Notes: generated by a model not told the origin, from the sequence alone. 64,000 bases of DNA from Phocaeicola faecalis (GCF_021730445.1 NZ_JADNRM010000006.1:110997-174996), one strand, 5' to 3'; positions 45,597 through 55,336 are shown, numbered from the stretch's first letter. Translations and numbers: made by a program.

Positions 45597-46097
45597 ATGA
45601 ACTTTCTAGAATTAGTAAAAGCGCGCTATTCTGCCCGCAAATATGCCGGTCGTTCGGTTGAGACAGAAAAATTGGAGTATATCATGGAGTGTGTACGTTT
45701 GGCTCCCTCGGCAGTTAATTTCCAACCGTGGCGGTTTAAAATAGTCACAGATGAACCTACATTAAAGGCGTTGCAGCAATGCTATAAGCGTGAGTGGCTT
45801 GCCACAGCTCCCTGTATCATTGTGGCTTGCACAAATCATGAAGAATCATGGCATCGTCGTGCCGACAACAAAGATCATGCAGATATTGATATAGCCATTG
45901 CGGTGGAACACCTCTGTCTGGCTGCTACCGAGCAGGGTTTGGGTACGTGCTGGGTGTGTAATTTCGATGCTTCTCAGTGCAGCACTGTTTTAGGATTGCC
46001 CGAATATATCGAGCCGGCCGTTTTGATTCCTGTAGGATATGCTGAAGACGAACCGACAGAAAAGAAGCGAAAGTCTAAAGAAGAAATCTTATTTTAA
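45597..46097 (+). CDS. Nitroreductase family protein
   Basis: About 166 residues from MNFLELVKARYSARKYAGR, the standard FMN-binding start of NfsB/FRP-type nitroreductases. LAPSAVNFQPWRF contacts FMN and the substrate, and the C-terminal part has EHLCLAATEQGLGTCWVCNF and VLIPVGYAEDEP. It is a cytoplasmic NAD(P)H-dependent flavoenzyme that reduces nitro compounds, quinones or other small electrophiles. The start is set by the promoter at 45543-45573. The gene is separate from the CRISPR locus. Confidence 0.9.
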   Translation: MNFLELVKARYSARKYAGRSVETEKLEYIMECVRLAPSAVNFQPWRFKIVTDEPTLKALQQCYKREWLATAPCIIVACTNHEESWHRRADNKDHADIDIAIAVEHLCLAATEQGLGTCWVCNFDASQCSTVLGLPEYIEPAVLIPVGYAEDEPTEKKRKSKEEILF

Positions 46098-46114
46098 GAT
46101 GGACAACCAATACT

Positions 46115-46674
46115 ATGAAACACCTTTTTATTCTTTCATTTTTGTTTTTGTTGGCATCCTGTTCCTCTTCTTCCAAACAGGAGGAGAGGAGGGTGCTACA
46201 GGTGTCTTTGGAGGAAACTTCCGTATCGGTAAAAGACCTGTTTACTAAGGTGGAGGTCATTCTGTTGGAAACGAATGACTCTTCACTGTTGGCACATATT
46301 GTCAGAGTGTGCGAAAGTAATGGCAACTATTATTTATTTCTGAAGATTATCCGACATACAATCATATCACACTGATGGTCTTTGACAGTCAGGGAAAGTA
46401 TATCCGTTCTATCGGCAAAGTAGGACAGGGGCCGGAGGAATATCCTTGGCTGATTTATGATGCAGTCATCGATACCGGTAAATCTTACTTTTTTAAACAA
46501 ACCGTCGAAGGCATCGAACTGAGGCCGGAACTGATAGCGGAAGATTATATGCTTATGCTGGTGCCCACAGAAGAGTTGGAGAAATTGCTTCCGCTAGTGG
46601 GAGAGGAAGAGCAGGCTAAAATACTCCGGAGAGTAGAAGATGACAATCCATGTTTGGTGAAATTTCTATTTTGA
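46115..46674 (+). pseudogene. Broken six-bladed beta-propeller lipoprotein
   Basis: A lipoprotein start (MKHLFILSFLFLLASC) and the typical propeller N-terminus (VSVKDLFTKVEVILLET) run into a frameshift near 46333. The correct continuation (EDYPTYNHITLMVFDSQGK) is found in the next frame. A KVGQGPEEYP motif, shared with the propeller genes at the right end, follows. The protein then jumps to a C-terminus (EDDNPCLVKFLF) after fewer than 190 codons, against about 400 in intact members, so a large internal deletion has also occurred. Confidence 0.75.
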
Positions 46675-46730
46675 TTTCTACTAATTTTGCATATTTTTCA
46701 AACCCTTTATTATAAAAATAGAGCCGAAAT

Positions 46731-46758
46731 GCCTAAATTTGAGCACTTTTTAGGCTTT
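46731..46758 (+). terminator. Weak hairpin after the propeller remnant
   Basis: Seven-base arms GCCTAAA (46731-46737) and TTTAGGC (46749-46755) are followed by TTT. It may be the old terminator of the broken gene. No other feature is seen in 46675-46803. Confidence 0.35.
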
Positions 46759-46803
46759 GAATAACCTATAAGTGTAGTAAGTACTATTAATAACACTAGA
46801 TTT

Positions 46804-47055
46804 ATGGAGAACATAGGAGTTGGATTGATGCTGATGGTAGTTGGAATGACTACTGTTTTTGTCATACTACTCATTGTTATCTATCTGAGCAAGTACCTCA
46901 TTACTATTGTCAACAAGGTAGCCCCCGAAGAAGCTCCCAAGAAAGTGCCGACAGTAGCTCCTACAGCCGATGCGGGAGCTATGGATGCTATTAAGGCGGC
47001 AGTAGAGATTTTGACGGCAGGTAAAGGTCAGGTGATAAAAATTGAGAAGCTATAA
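46804..47055 (+). CDS. oadG: OadG family decarboxylase gamma subunit
   Basis: An 83-residue protein with one N-terminal membrane helix (VGLMLMVVGMTTVFVILLIVIYL), a Pro/Ala linker and a short C-terminal tail (AVEILTAGKGQVIKIEKL). This is the usual form of the gamma subunit of sodium-translocating decarboxylases, which anchors the alpha subunit to the membrane. It is the first gene of a three-gene operon, 27 bases before the biotin-bearing alpha subunit. Confidence 0.85.
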   Translation: MENIGVGLMLMVVGMTTVFVILLIVIYLSKYLITIVNKVAPEEAPKKVPTVAPTADAGAMDAIKAAVEILTAGKGQVIKIEKL

Positions 47056-47082
47056 TCCAAAAGAAAAACACATTTAAGGAAA

Positions 47083-48945
47083 ATGGAAAGAGAAGTAAAA
47101 TTTAGTCTGGTCTTCCGCGATATGTGGCAGAGCGCAGGCAAGTATGTGCCCCGCGTAGACCAGTTGGTAAAAGTTGCCCCGGCCATTATTGAAATGGGTT
47201 GTTTTGCCCGCGTAGAAACAAATGGCGGTGGTTTTGAACAGGTAAATTTATTGTTTGGCGAGAATCCGAATAAAGCAGTGCGCGAATGGACAAAACCCTT
47301 CCACGAGGCAGGTATCCAGACACACATGCTAGACCGCGCATTGAATGGTCTTCGGATGAGTCCCGTTCCGGCAGACGTCCGTAAATTATTCTATAAAGTA
47401 AAACACGCGCAAGGAACAGATATTACCCGTACTTTTTGCGGCTTGAATGATGTCCGCAATATTATCCCCTCTATCGGTTATGCCCATGATGCCGGCATGA
47501 TTTCACAATGCTCCCTCTGTATCACTTTCTCTCCGGTACACACTGTGGAATATTATGTGAACATGGCCAAACAGCTTATCGAAGCCGGAGCTGACGAAAT
47601 CTGTATCAAGGATATGGCAGGTATCGGACGTCCTGTCTCACTGGGCAAGATAGTAGCGGGAATCAAGAAGATAAAGAATATTCCCATTCAATACCACTCT
47701 CACGCAGGACCCGGTTTCAACATGGCTTCTATATTGGAAGTATGCCAGGCGGGTTGCGACTATATTGATGTCGGCATGGAGCCGTTGTCATGGGGTACGG
47801 GACATGCCGATCTCATCAGTGTGCAGGCTATGCTGAAGGATGCCGGTTTCAAAGTGCCCGAAATCAATATGGAGGCGTATATGAAAGTACGTTCTCTTAT
47901 TCAGGAATTTATGGATGATTTCCTTGGACTATATATCAGCCCGAAGAACCGTTTGATGAACTCGCTCTTAATTGCTCCGGGGCTTCCGGGCGGTATGATG
48001 GGAAGCTTGATGGCCGACCTCGAAACAAATCTTGAATCTATTAACAAGTATAAGGCAAAACGCAATTTGCCGTTTATGACTCAAGACGAGTTGCTGATAA
48101 AACTCTTCAATGAAGTGGCTTATGTATGGCCGCGTGTCGGTTATCCTCCTTTGGTGACTCCGTTCAGCCAATACGTGAAGAACCTTGCCATGATGAACGT
48201 AATGGCCATGGAAAAGGGTAAAGAACGCTGGGGCATGATTGCCGATGATATCTGGGATATGATTTTGGGCAAAGCCGGCCGTCTGCCGGGCAAATTGGCT
48301 CCCGAGATTATAGAAAAGGCAGAACGCGAAGGCCGCAAGTTCTTCGATGGTAATCCGCAGGATAATTATCCCGACCAATTGGATAAATACCGTAAGATGA
48401 TGCTCGAAAAGCAATGGGATAAGGGTCAGGACGATGAAGAACTCTTTGAGTATGCCATGCATCCGGCTCAGTATGAAGCTTATAAGAGTGGAAAGGCTAA
48501 AGAAGATTTCTTGGCGGATGTGAAGAAGCGCCGTGAAGAAAAAGCCAATGCGACGGCTCCAGCCGAAGCAGAGAACAAGACGAAGGTATTGACGGTGGAT
48601 GTAAACGGCCAGCCCTATCGCGTGACGGTAGCCTACGGTGCCGTAGATCCTGCTACCCTCAATGCTGCTGCGGGAGCTGCTCCGGCGGCTCAGGCTGCTG
48701 CTCCGGTGGGCGAGGGAAAAGATATCCTTTCTCCGTTGGAAGGAAAATTCTTCTTGGTAAAGAATGCACAGGAAACACCAAAGAAGGTGGGCGACAAAGT
48801 GGCAAAAGGAGAGGTCATCTGTTATGTGGAGGCTATGAAGACATACAATGCCATTCGTGCCGAATATGATGGAACCATCACTGCTGTTTGTGCAAACTCG
48901 GGTGATTCAGTGTCGGAAGATGACGTATTAATGAAGATATTATAA
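47083..48945 (+). CDS. oadA: Oxaloacetate decarboxylase alpha subunit with biotin domain
   Basis: A 620-residue protein. Residues 1-300 form a carboxyltransferase TIM barrel (REVKFSLVFRDMWQS, DEICIKDMAGI, IPIQYHSHAGPGF with the metal His residues). A conserved PYC_OADA domain follows, then an Ala/Pro linker and a C-terminal biotinyl domain with YVEAMKT, where Lys586 carries biotin. It transfers CO2 from a 2-oxo or acyl-CoA substrate to biotin. With the beta and gamma subunits it forms a sodium pump driven by decarboxylation. Oxaloacetate is the likely substrate, though a methylmalonyl-CoA decarboxylase role would use a different alpha subunit. Confidence 0.9.
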   Translation: MEREVKFSLVFRDMWQSAGKYVPRVDQLVKVAPAIIEMGCFARVETNGGGFEQVNLLFGENPNKAVREWTKPFHEAGIQTHMLDRALNGLRMSPVPADVRKLFYKVKHAQGTDITRTFCGLNDVRNIIPSIGYAHDAGMISQCSLCITFSPVHTVEYYVNMAKQLIEAGADEICIKDMAGIGRPVSLGKIVAGIKKIKNIPIQYHSHAGPGFNMASILEVCQAGCDYIDVGMEPLSWGTGHADLISVQAMLKDAGFKVPEINMEAYMKVRSLIQEFMDDFLGLYISPKNRLMNSLLIAPGLPGGMMGSLMADLETNLESINKYKAKRNLPFMTQDELLIKLFNEVAYVWPRVGYPPLVTPFSQYVKNLAMMNVMAMEKGKERWGMIADDIWDMILGKAGRLPGKLAPEIIEKAEREGRKFFDGNPQDNYPDQLDKYRKMMLEKQWDKGQDDEELFEYAMHPAQYEAYKSGKAKEDFLADVKKRREEKANATAPAEAENKTKVLTVDVNGQPYRVTVAYGAVDPATLNAAAGAAPAAQAAAPVGEGKDILSPLEGKFFLVKNAQETPKKVGDKVAKGEVICYVEAMKTYNAIRAEYDGTITAVCANSGDSVSEDDVLMKIL

Positions 48946-50180
48946 TGGAAGATATATTTGCAAGACTATATGAAATGACTGCCTTCAGCAATATTATTGC
49001 CGAGCCGCAGTTCTTGATAATGTATGCCATTGCGTTCATCTTGCTTTATCTGGGTATTAAGAAGAAGTATGAGCCGTTATTGCTGATTCCGATTGCTTTC
49101 GGAGTATTGCTGGCCAACTTTCCCGGTGGTGAAATGGGCGTAATCCAAGCCGATGAAAACGGCATGGTAATGGTGAACGGGGTGATGAAAAACATTTGGG
49201 AGATGCCGTTGCACGAAATTGCACACGACCTCGGATTAATGAATTTCATCTACTATATGTTGATAAAGACAGGTTTCCTTCCGCCTATTATTTTTATGGG
49301 TGTGGGTGCTTTGACGGACTTTGGTCCGATGCTTCGTAACCTGCGACTCTCTATTTTCGGCGCTGCCGCACAGTTGGGTATTTTCACTGTATTGTTGGTA
49401 GCTATTTTGATAGGCTTTACGCCGAAGGAAGCTGCCGCACTGGGTATTATCGGTGGTGCTGATGGCCCGACAGCTATCTTTACTACCATCAAGTTGGCTC
49501 CTCATCTGTTGGGTCCGATTGCTATTGCAGCTTATTCCTACATGGCTTTGGTTCCGGTTATCATTCCTTTGGTAGTCAAACTGTGGTGTACCAAGAAGGA
49601 GTTGAGTATCAATATGAAAGAACAAGAAAAGAAATACCCTTCAAAGACAGAAATTAAGAATCTGCGTGTGCTGAAGATTTTTTTCCCGATTGTCGTTACT
49701 ACGGTCGTGGCCTTGTTCGTGCCGAGTGCAGTGCCTTTGATTGGTATGCTGATGTTTGGTAATTTGGTGAAAGAAATCGGCAGCGATACCTCGCGTCTGT
49801 TTGATGCGGCATCAAACAGCATCATGAATGCCGCCACCATTTTCCTGGGACTTTCGGTTGGTGCCACCATGACTACCGAAGCATTCCTCAACTGGACAAC
49901 TATCGGCATCGTGATTGGCGGTTTCCTGGCATTTGCATTGTCTATTTCCGGTGGTATTTTCTTTGTGAAGGTATTTAATCTGTTCACCAAGAAAAAGATA
50001 AATCCGTTGATTGGTGCATGTGGTCTGAGTGCTGTGCCGATGGCGAGCCGTGTGGCAAATGAAATCGCATTGAAGTATGACCCGAAGAATCATGTGCTTC
50101 AATACTGTATGGCAAGTAATATTTCGGGTGTAATCGGTTCGGCAGTGGCTGCCGGCGTGCTGATTTCATTCTTGGGATAA
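48945..50180 (+). CDS. oadB: Sodium-translocating decarboxylase beta subunit
   Basis: A 411-residue membrane protein with about nine helices. The sodium-binding signatures are present: LIKTGFLPPIIFMGVGALTDFGP, GIIGGADGPTAIFTT containing the essential Asp, and near the C-terminus GACGLSAVPMASRVANEI. It decarboxylates carboxybiotin and exports sodium ions. The start codon overlaps the alpha-subunit stop by one base (TAATG), so they are coupled. This pump contributes to energy conservation in anaerobic succinate/propionate metabolism. Confidence 0.92.
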   Translation: MEDIFARLYEMTAFSNIIAEPQFLIMYAIAFILLYLGIKKKYEPLLLIPIAFGVLLANFPGGEMGVIQADENGMVMVNGVMKNIWEMPLHEIAHDLGLMNFIYYMLIKTGFLPPIIFMGVGALTDFGPMLRNLRLSIFGAAAQLGIFTVLLVAILIGFTPKEAAALGIIGGADGPTAIFTTIKLAPHLLGPIAIAAYSYMALVPVIIPLVVKLWCTKKELSINMKEQEKKYPSKTEIKNLRVLKIFFPIVVTTVVALFVPSAVPLIGMLMFGNLVKEIGSDTSRLFDAASNSIMNAATIFLGLSVGATMTTEAFLNWTTIGIVIGGFLAFALSISGGIFFVKVFNLFTKKKINPLIGACGLSAVPMASRVANEIALKYDPKNHVLQYCMASNISGVIGSAVAAGVLISFLG

Positions 50181-50199
50181 GTTTGTTACAAATTAGTAT

Positions 50200-50357
50200 A
50201 AAGGGATTGTGTCAAAACGTGGATAATACTGTCGTTTAGTTCGTAGGGGCGAGGTTCGCTCGCCCGAAAACAGTTTACTTTGTGTCTTCGGGCAGGCAAA
50301 CCCTGCCCCTACAGCTGACGATGGGATAGGCTGGTTTAGTTTTGACACACTCCCTTT
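50200..50357. mobile_element. MITE-like element with 19-base inverted ends
   Basis: A 158-base non-coding element bounded by 19-base inverted repeats (50200-50218 and 50339-50357) that differ at one base. Inside is a second inverted pair, GTAGGGGC near 50243 and GCCCCTAC near 50305, with further GC-rich pairing. No ORF or clear target duplication is seen. It lies between oadB and the convergent GH43 gene and could serve as a bidirectional terminator. Confidence 0.6.
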
Positions 50358-50405
50358 TAAATTATTAATGCAATACAGGTCTGCCAAAGATGATAAATAT
50401 CTTCT

Positions 50406-52070
50406 TTATTTTTCAATTCTGAACCAATCGACATCTGTCCAACCACCGTCATTGCTGACAATGGCGGGGCGGGTGCAGAAGATACCAACTTTGGCACCAA
50501 TCCATTTTCCTTCTTTTACTTGGAATGTTTTTCCCAGTGGTTGAAACTTCTTGCTGTCTGTACTATAGCTCAGCTGACATTTCACAAGCAGGTCATGACC
50601 TCCTTCGCTGCCTTTTATTTTCTCTCCGTTGGCAGAGAACTTGGCACGGAGATAAACGGTACCGTCTTTTAAAGGAACGGAAGCATTCACTTTTTCAGAA
50701 CCGGAGCGGTCGGCTTTCATACATTCTACCTGTGACAGTATCAGACCGTTGTCTGTGTTTTCAATCACCAATCCGGCATAGTCCATTCCCATTACTATCA
50801 ATCCGGTACGTTCCCCTTTATACTTTTCTGTCGGTTTGAAAGTCAGTTTGGTTGTGGCAGTAAAGTTGGGAGCCGGAGTCTTCTGCAACATCAGGTTAGA
50901 GACATCCCAAAGACTCTTATAATCTTCGCTGACGGGGTAGGAGTAGAGACGCACATAGCTTTCCCCTCCATTGAAATAAGCCCATTTCTCATTGATGTTG
51001 GCTTGCCACTGCCATTGAGGGGATAATGTATAGCCGTCAAATTCATCACTTTCCTGCGGAGTGCAGATGGGATAAGTTTTGCCTACATTGGGTTTCTTGT
51101 ATGTCAGTACAGGTTCGCCGCAACCATCCCCATCTTCATCTACACCGATTACAGGCCAGTCGTTCACCCATTTCATGGGTTGCAGATGAACCAGTCGTCC
51201 GTAAGCGCCTACATCCTGAAAGTGTATGAACCAATCTTCTCCGGTGGGAGTATCTACCCATCCGCCCTGATGAGGACCGTTTACAGGTGATTTTCCTTGT
51301 GCCAGCACTGTCTTCCATTCGTAAGGGCCGTATACGTTCTTTGAGCGCAGTACCACCTGCCATCCTGTAGGTACACCACCTGCCGGATGGAAGATGTAAT
51401 AATATCCATTGCGTTTGTAGAACTTGGGCCCTTCGCAAGTCTGATGTACTTCGTGACCATCAAAAATGATGCGTGATTGGGTGATAGCTTTAGTGGCATC
51501 AGAACTCAGTTCGCAGATGCTGATTACACTTTTCAGTCCGGCACGGCTTCCTGCATACGCATGAACCAAGTATACGCGACCATCTTCATCCCATAGGGGG
51601 GTGGTGTCGATAATTCCTTTTCCGGGCTTCACAAGGACAGGTTCACTCCAAGGTCCTTCCGGATTCTTGGCTTTGACCATAAATACTCCTTGGTCCGGGT
51701 CTCCCCAGAAGATATGGAATGCTCCATCGTGATGGCGGATGCTGGGTGCCCATACGCGATTGCCGTGTTCAGGGCGCACATCGGTGACGGGGGGAAGTGC
51801 ATAGGGCACTGCTGCACCGATGATGCTCCAGTTGACAAGGTCTTTGGAATGCAATATTTGTAATCCCGGCAGACAGTTGAAACTGGACGAAGTCAGGTAA
51901 TAGTCTTCTCCTACGCGGCAAATGTCGGGGTCGGAATAATCGGCGTAGAGAATTGGGTTTTTATAAGTTCCGTTACCTTGGTCGGCTATCCATACTTGAG
52001 ATACGTAATTCTGTGCAGAAGCCGATAAGAAGCATGCTTCTAGCAGATAGAGAGCGATGAGTCGTTTCAT
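50406..52070 (-). CDS. GH43 family glycoside hydrolase
   Basis: A 554-residue secreted protein (signal peptide to LSASAQ). The five-bladed GH43 propeller begins with GTYKNPILYADYSDPDI, where Asp48 is the likely general base, and continues with WAPSIRHHDGAFHIFWGDP. The acid is probably the Glu in HQTCEGPKFYK. The C-terminal part (from about 350) is a beta-sandwich common in beta-xylosidase/alpha-arabinofuranosidase members. It acts on arabinose or xylose side chains. It is 10 bases downstream of the DUF4861 gene, and a GH28 gene lies next, suggesting decorated pectin as the target. Confidence 0.88.
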   Translation of the reverse strand: MKRLIALYLLEACFLSASAQNYVSQVWIADQGNGTYKNPILYADYSDPDICRVGEDYYLTSSSFNCLPGLQILHSKDLVNWSIIGAAVPYALPPVTDVRPEHGNRVWAPSIRHHDGAFHIFWGDPDQGVFMVKAKNPEGPWSEPVLVKPGKGIIDTTPLWDEDGRVYLVHAYAGSRAGLKSVISICELSSDATKAITQSRIIFDGHEVHQTCEGPKFYKRNGYYYIFHPAGGVPTGWQVVLRSKNVYGPYEWKTVLAQGKSPVNGPHQGGWVDTPTGEDWFIHFQDVGAYGRLVHLQPMKWVNDWPVIGVDEDGDGCGEPVLTYKKPNVGKTYPICTPQESDEFDGYTLSPQWQWQANINEKWAYFNGGESYVRLYSYPVSEDYKSLWDVSNLMLQKTPAPNFTATTKLTFKPTEKYKGERTGLIVMGMDYAGLVIENTDNGLILSQVECMKADRSGSEKVNASVPLKDGTVYLRAKFSANGEKIKGSEGGHDLLVKCQLSYSTDSKKFQPLGKTFQVKEGKWIGAKVGIFCTRPAIVSNDGGWTDVDWFRIEK

Positions 52071-52080
52071 AGTACTGCTT

Positions 52081-53295
52081 TTATTTAACTGTGATTTTGC
52101 ACGGATGTTCCAAGTCCTTTTTCCATTCGGGAAGGTACTCGAACCATGCTTTCATGTCTTTGAATCCGAAACTCTCCTTCTTTGAAGTAAAAGTGGAGTA
52201 ATAATGGAAATGTTGTTTTCCCGGAGCTTGCAGGATATATAGATAATTGGACGCATCTTCTACTTCCTGTGTTCTGTATTTAGGGATGAAAGTTCCCATA
52301 CCTGTGGTCTCCTTTGCATAGCCCAAGGTATCACTTACGGGCCAGTCCGTACCCCAACTGCCCAGCAACCCTTGGTGGTCACTCATGTGCTCTCCTTTTT
52401 TCAAAATCTGTACGCCTGCAGCGAAAACTTCTTCTTTCAAAGGACGGTCGAACATGACATCGATGCGTATATCACGATGCCCACCGTAAATGGTATACCG
52501 GTTGGTCATATTCAAATCATTTCCTTGATATTCCCAGCCTATGACTTCCACTTCTGCAATGGCGCGTACCGGACCGGATGCCAATATCCGCTCCGTGCGG
52601 TTTACTACCGGTTTTATGTGGGTCGCTTCTTTACCGTTCCAGCCTTTCAAAGCACCTACTCCACCGCTGTTGTACACCCGCAAGGCATCGTCGCCATAGC
52701 CGTTTGCACGTTGCTCTTTCGTGGGATAAAAGCAGGTTTCCTTTATTTCCAGGCGTTTGTTTACCTTACTATAAGGGTCAACTGTTTGTTTTTCGTTGAA
52801 ATAGATACGGTAAGCCACCAGTTCACTTTCTATGGCAGGCCCGTGATGATAGACAAAGCTATATACGTTTTCCGCTCCGGCAGCTGAAAATCCGGTAATG
52901 TTGGCATACTTGTTATTATGTCCGTAAGCTTTCATTTGGGCATAGGTGCGGGCAGGATAAGTTTTGTCGCTCTTTTCGGAAGAAAGGACGATGCGGAAGT
53001 TCTTGCTGCTTTTGGCCGGCACATCGGCAAGGAAAGCCAGCTCGTCGGCACGGGCATCCCGATTCAAATCGTCCAATTGAGATGGAATTTCTCTGTTACC
53101 TTCCCATACAGTGGCCGATTTTACGTTGAAGCCGGTCTTTAGACTGTTTAGGTCTATAACAATAGGTTCATCAGTCTTATTCTTGGTCCATTCGTTACTG
53201 ACTTCTACTGTCAGCCTCTTTTCTGCCTGCTGCGCAAAAGAACCGGTACAGCATCCTGCCAGCAATGCGAGGGCAATCATTGAGTGTCTTTTCAT
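52081..53295 (-). CDS. DUF4861 family secreted protein
   Basis: About 404 residues from MKRHSMIALALLAGCCTGSFAQ, a signal peptide. The start at 53295 is preferred because a -7 box (TATCTTTG on the minus strand, 53326-53319) lies just upstream and inside the longer frame that would begin at 53358. DUF4861 proteins are often found with pectin- or rhamnogalacturonan-degrading enzymes. Recognisable parts are HGPAIESELVAYRIYFNEKQ and YTIYGGHRDIRIDVMFD. The biochemical function is not settled. By context it acts with GH28 and GH43. Confidence 0.8.
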   Translation of the reverse strand: MKRHSMIALALLAGCCTGSFAQQAEKRLTVEVSNEWTKNKTDEPIVIDLNSLKTGFNVKSATVWEGNREIPSQLDDLNRDARADELAFLADVPAKSSKNFRIVLSSEKSDKTYPARTYAQMKAYGHNNKYANITGFSAAGAENVYSFVYHHGPAIESELVAYRIYFNEKQTVDPYSKVNKRLEIKETCFYPTKEQRANGYGDDALRVYNSGGVGALKGWNGKEATHIKPVVNRTERILASGPVRAIAEVEVIGWEYQGNDLNMTNRYTIYGGHRDIRIDVMFDRPLKEEVFAAGVQILKKGEHMSDHQGLLGSWGTDWPVSDTLGYAKETTGMGTFIPKYRTQEVEDASNYLYILQAPGKQHFHYYSTFTSKKESFGFKDMKAWFEYLPEWKKDLEHPCKITVK

Positions 53296-53318
53296 TATTA
53301 TATGTATTAAATTCGTAA

Positions 53319-53326
53319 CAAAGATA
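53319..53326 (-). promoter_or_regulatory. -7 box before the DUF4861 gene
   Basis: TATCTTTG on the minus strand, about 24 bases before the ATG at 53295. The upstream TTG is not clear. Confidence 0.45.
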
Positions 53327-53372
53327 ATATTGCATTCGACTGATGTCATAACCCCCATTATCGGGAAAATTA

Positions 53373-54992
53373 TTAGAAATTGAGTTCTTTCCCACCGGCT
53401 CCAACTTCAGCATGAGTCTGTCCGTCAATTGTCACATTGGAAACTTGCTGCATTTTCAGAGTAGAACCATCTTTCAATAATTCTATCTTGATATTCTTCA
53501 TGCTTACCCCATCTGCTTCTTTCAAAACGATGCCTTCTTTGGCATTGGATACAGTGATGTTCTCCATATTTATGTTCTTTATTCTCATCTCCGGCAAACC
53601 GTTGAAGAATGCGGCTCTTCCAACTCCCTTGCAAGTAATGTCTTTGATAAAGATATTGCGGAACACCGGCGTCTCTTCCGTTACTGCAGGAAGAATATCC
53701 TCCACGTCCTTTTTATCATCTTCATTCGGGTCTTCTCCACGTCCTTTTCCGCCATAGAACAAGTTGAAAATCAACGCTTCATTAGGAATGTTAATCATAT
53801 TGATATTACTGATATAGATGTTTTCCACCACACCTCCGCGTCCGCGCGTGCTCTTAAAACGCAGTCCGACATCCGTACCCAGAAACGTGCAATTATCGAC
53901 AAAGATATTCTTTACTCCCCCCGACATTTCGCTGCCTACCACAAAACCGCCGTGTCCGTGCAGCACCGTGTTGTTCATCACAATCACGTTCCGGCAAGGC
54001 TCTCCGCGCCGGCGCCCGTCTTCGTCCTTGCCCGACTTGATGCAGATACCGTCATCGCCCGCATCAAAAGAATTGTTGATAATCAATGCCTTGTTGCAAG
54101 ATTCCAGGTCGAGGGCATCCCCATTTTGTGAATACCAAGGATTGGAAACGGTAACTTTGTTAATTGTAATATTCTCGCATGACAACGGATGCAGACACCA
54201 ACTAGGAGAGTTCTTGAATGTAGCACCCTCCAGCAGCACCTTGTTACATTTCACAAAGTTCAGCAATACCGGGCGCAACCAGTCACGGATGCTTTCCCAT
54301 TCTTCATCCGTCTCAATACCTTCGGGCACATTGAAGTTGACACAAGCCATAGCCCCTTTTCTCGAACCTTCACTGGGATACCATACTTTAGTGTCTTCAT
54401 CCACAATGCCGCCCGATGCCACTTTTTTCTTCCATTGGCTTTCGGTCAGCTTGTCCATTTTCACGGGACGCCATGTGTCTCCGTTACCGTCGAATGTTCC
54501 ATGACCGGTAATGGCGATATTTTCGGCATTGCGAGCCGAAATAGGCGATTGGCAACGGCGTGTTTCCAATCCTTCAAACGACGTGTCGATGATGGGGAAT
54601 TGCGAATGGTCATCGGTAAACAGCACCAACGCATTCTTCTCGGTATATAAGTTGACATTACTCAATAATTCGATAGGCCCTGACAACCAAAGTCCCGCCG
54701 GAATCACGACTTTTCCGCCTCCCCTTTTATTAACATCCTTTATAGCATTGTTGATGGCTTGGGTATTTAGCGTCACTCCATCGGGCACCGCGCCGAAGTC
54801 GATGATATTGACCGAATAGTCGGGAAACTGCGGTTGTTCCACTTTGTCCATCCGAAAAGGAAGGCCGGCATACACATCCGGAGAAATTATTTCTTCCGGG
54901 CTGTCTGTACTTGGGCAGCTGTTGCATCCTGCAAAGAATGGCAGCAGACATGCAGCAATGATGAGCAGCATTTTTCTTGATAATGTAATCAT
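53373..54992 (-). CDS. GH28 polygalacturonase family enzyme
   Basis: A 539-residue lipoprotein (lipobox FFAGC, Cys23) with the right-handed beta-helix of GH28. All family motifs are seen: NGDALD (Asp292/Asp294), GDDGICIKSG (Asp313/Asp314), GHGGFVVGSE (His347) and GLRFKS (Arg378, Lys380). It hydrolyses alpha-1,4-galacturonosyl bonds in pectin, probably from the outside of the chain, at the cell surface or periplasm. It precedes the DUF4861 and GH43 genes on the same strand, with a promoter between, so the three form a small pectin group without their own SusC/SusD here. Confidence 0.92.
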   Translation of the reverse strand: MITLSRKMLLIIAACLLPFFAGCNSCPSTDSPEEIISPDVYAGLPFRMDKVEQPQFPDYSVNIIDFGAVPDGVTLNTQAINNAIKDVNKRGGGKVVIPAGLWLSGPIELLSNVNLYTEKNALVLFTDDHSQFPIIDTSFEGLETRRCQSPISARNAENIAITGHGTFDGNGDTWRPVKMDKLTESQWKKKVASGGIVDEDTKVWYPSEGSRKGAMACVNFNVPEGIETDEEWESIRDWLRPVLLNFVKCNKVLLEGATFKNSPSWCLHPLSCENITINKVTVSNPWYSQNGDALDLESCNKALIINNSFDAGDDGICIKSGKDEDGRRRGEPCRNVIVMNNTVLHGHGGFVVGSEMSGGVKNIFVDNCTFLGTDVGLRFKSTRGRGGVVENIYISNINMINIPNEALIFNLFYGGKGRGEDPNEDDKKDVEDILPAVTEETPVFRNIFIKDITCKGVGRAAFFNGLPEMRIKNINMENITVSNAKEGIVLKEADGVSMKNIKIELLKDGSTLKMQQVSNVTIDGQTHAEVGAGGKELNF

Positions 54993-55328
54993 GAGTATTA
55001 TATTGTATGTTTAAGATTAATAATCGTAATCCTCGTGTCTTGTCTTAAGAAGGCTTATCACCCCCTCTCGTAAACCACCCTCACGGGCTGTCTGCGAGAA
55101 GAGCGATAATGTTTCATCTAACCTAATCCTAACCTTAAATAAATATTATGAAAAAACCTCTTAATTCGGAAGCAAATATAGCGGATGTGATTCTCCCGGG
55201 TGTGTATAATTTGACAGAATAGTGGGATTTATTGATATTTTAAAACTTTTGAAGTGGAAAAACTGTTCTAAAACTGCATTCTTTTTGCATTTGTGTGCAA
55301 AAATGAGGCATAATTCATTTATTGTTTG
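54993..55328. other. Intergenic region before fabI
   Basis: No supported gene. A TATATTTG sequence on the minus strand (55180-55173) could be the -7 box of the GH28 gene with a leader of about 170 bases. The plus strand has an ATG at 55149 followed by only 24 codons, preceded by an A/T-rich leader like those of SusC genes. It may be a remnant. Confidence 0.35.
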
Positions 55329-55336
55329 TATCTTTG
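55329..55336 (+). promoter_or_regulatory. fabI -7 box
   Basis: TATCTTTG, 26 bases before the fabI ATG at 55363. No clear TTG is found at the usual distance. Confidence 0.5.

Noticed and set aside
55149..55223. 24-codon ORF with a SusC-like leader
   Set aside because: Too short, no signal peptide and no similarity. Kept only as a possible remnant in the intergenic note.
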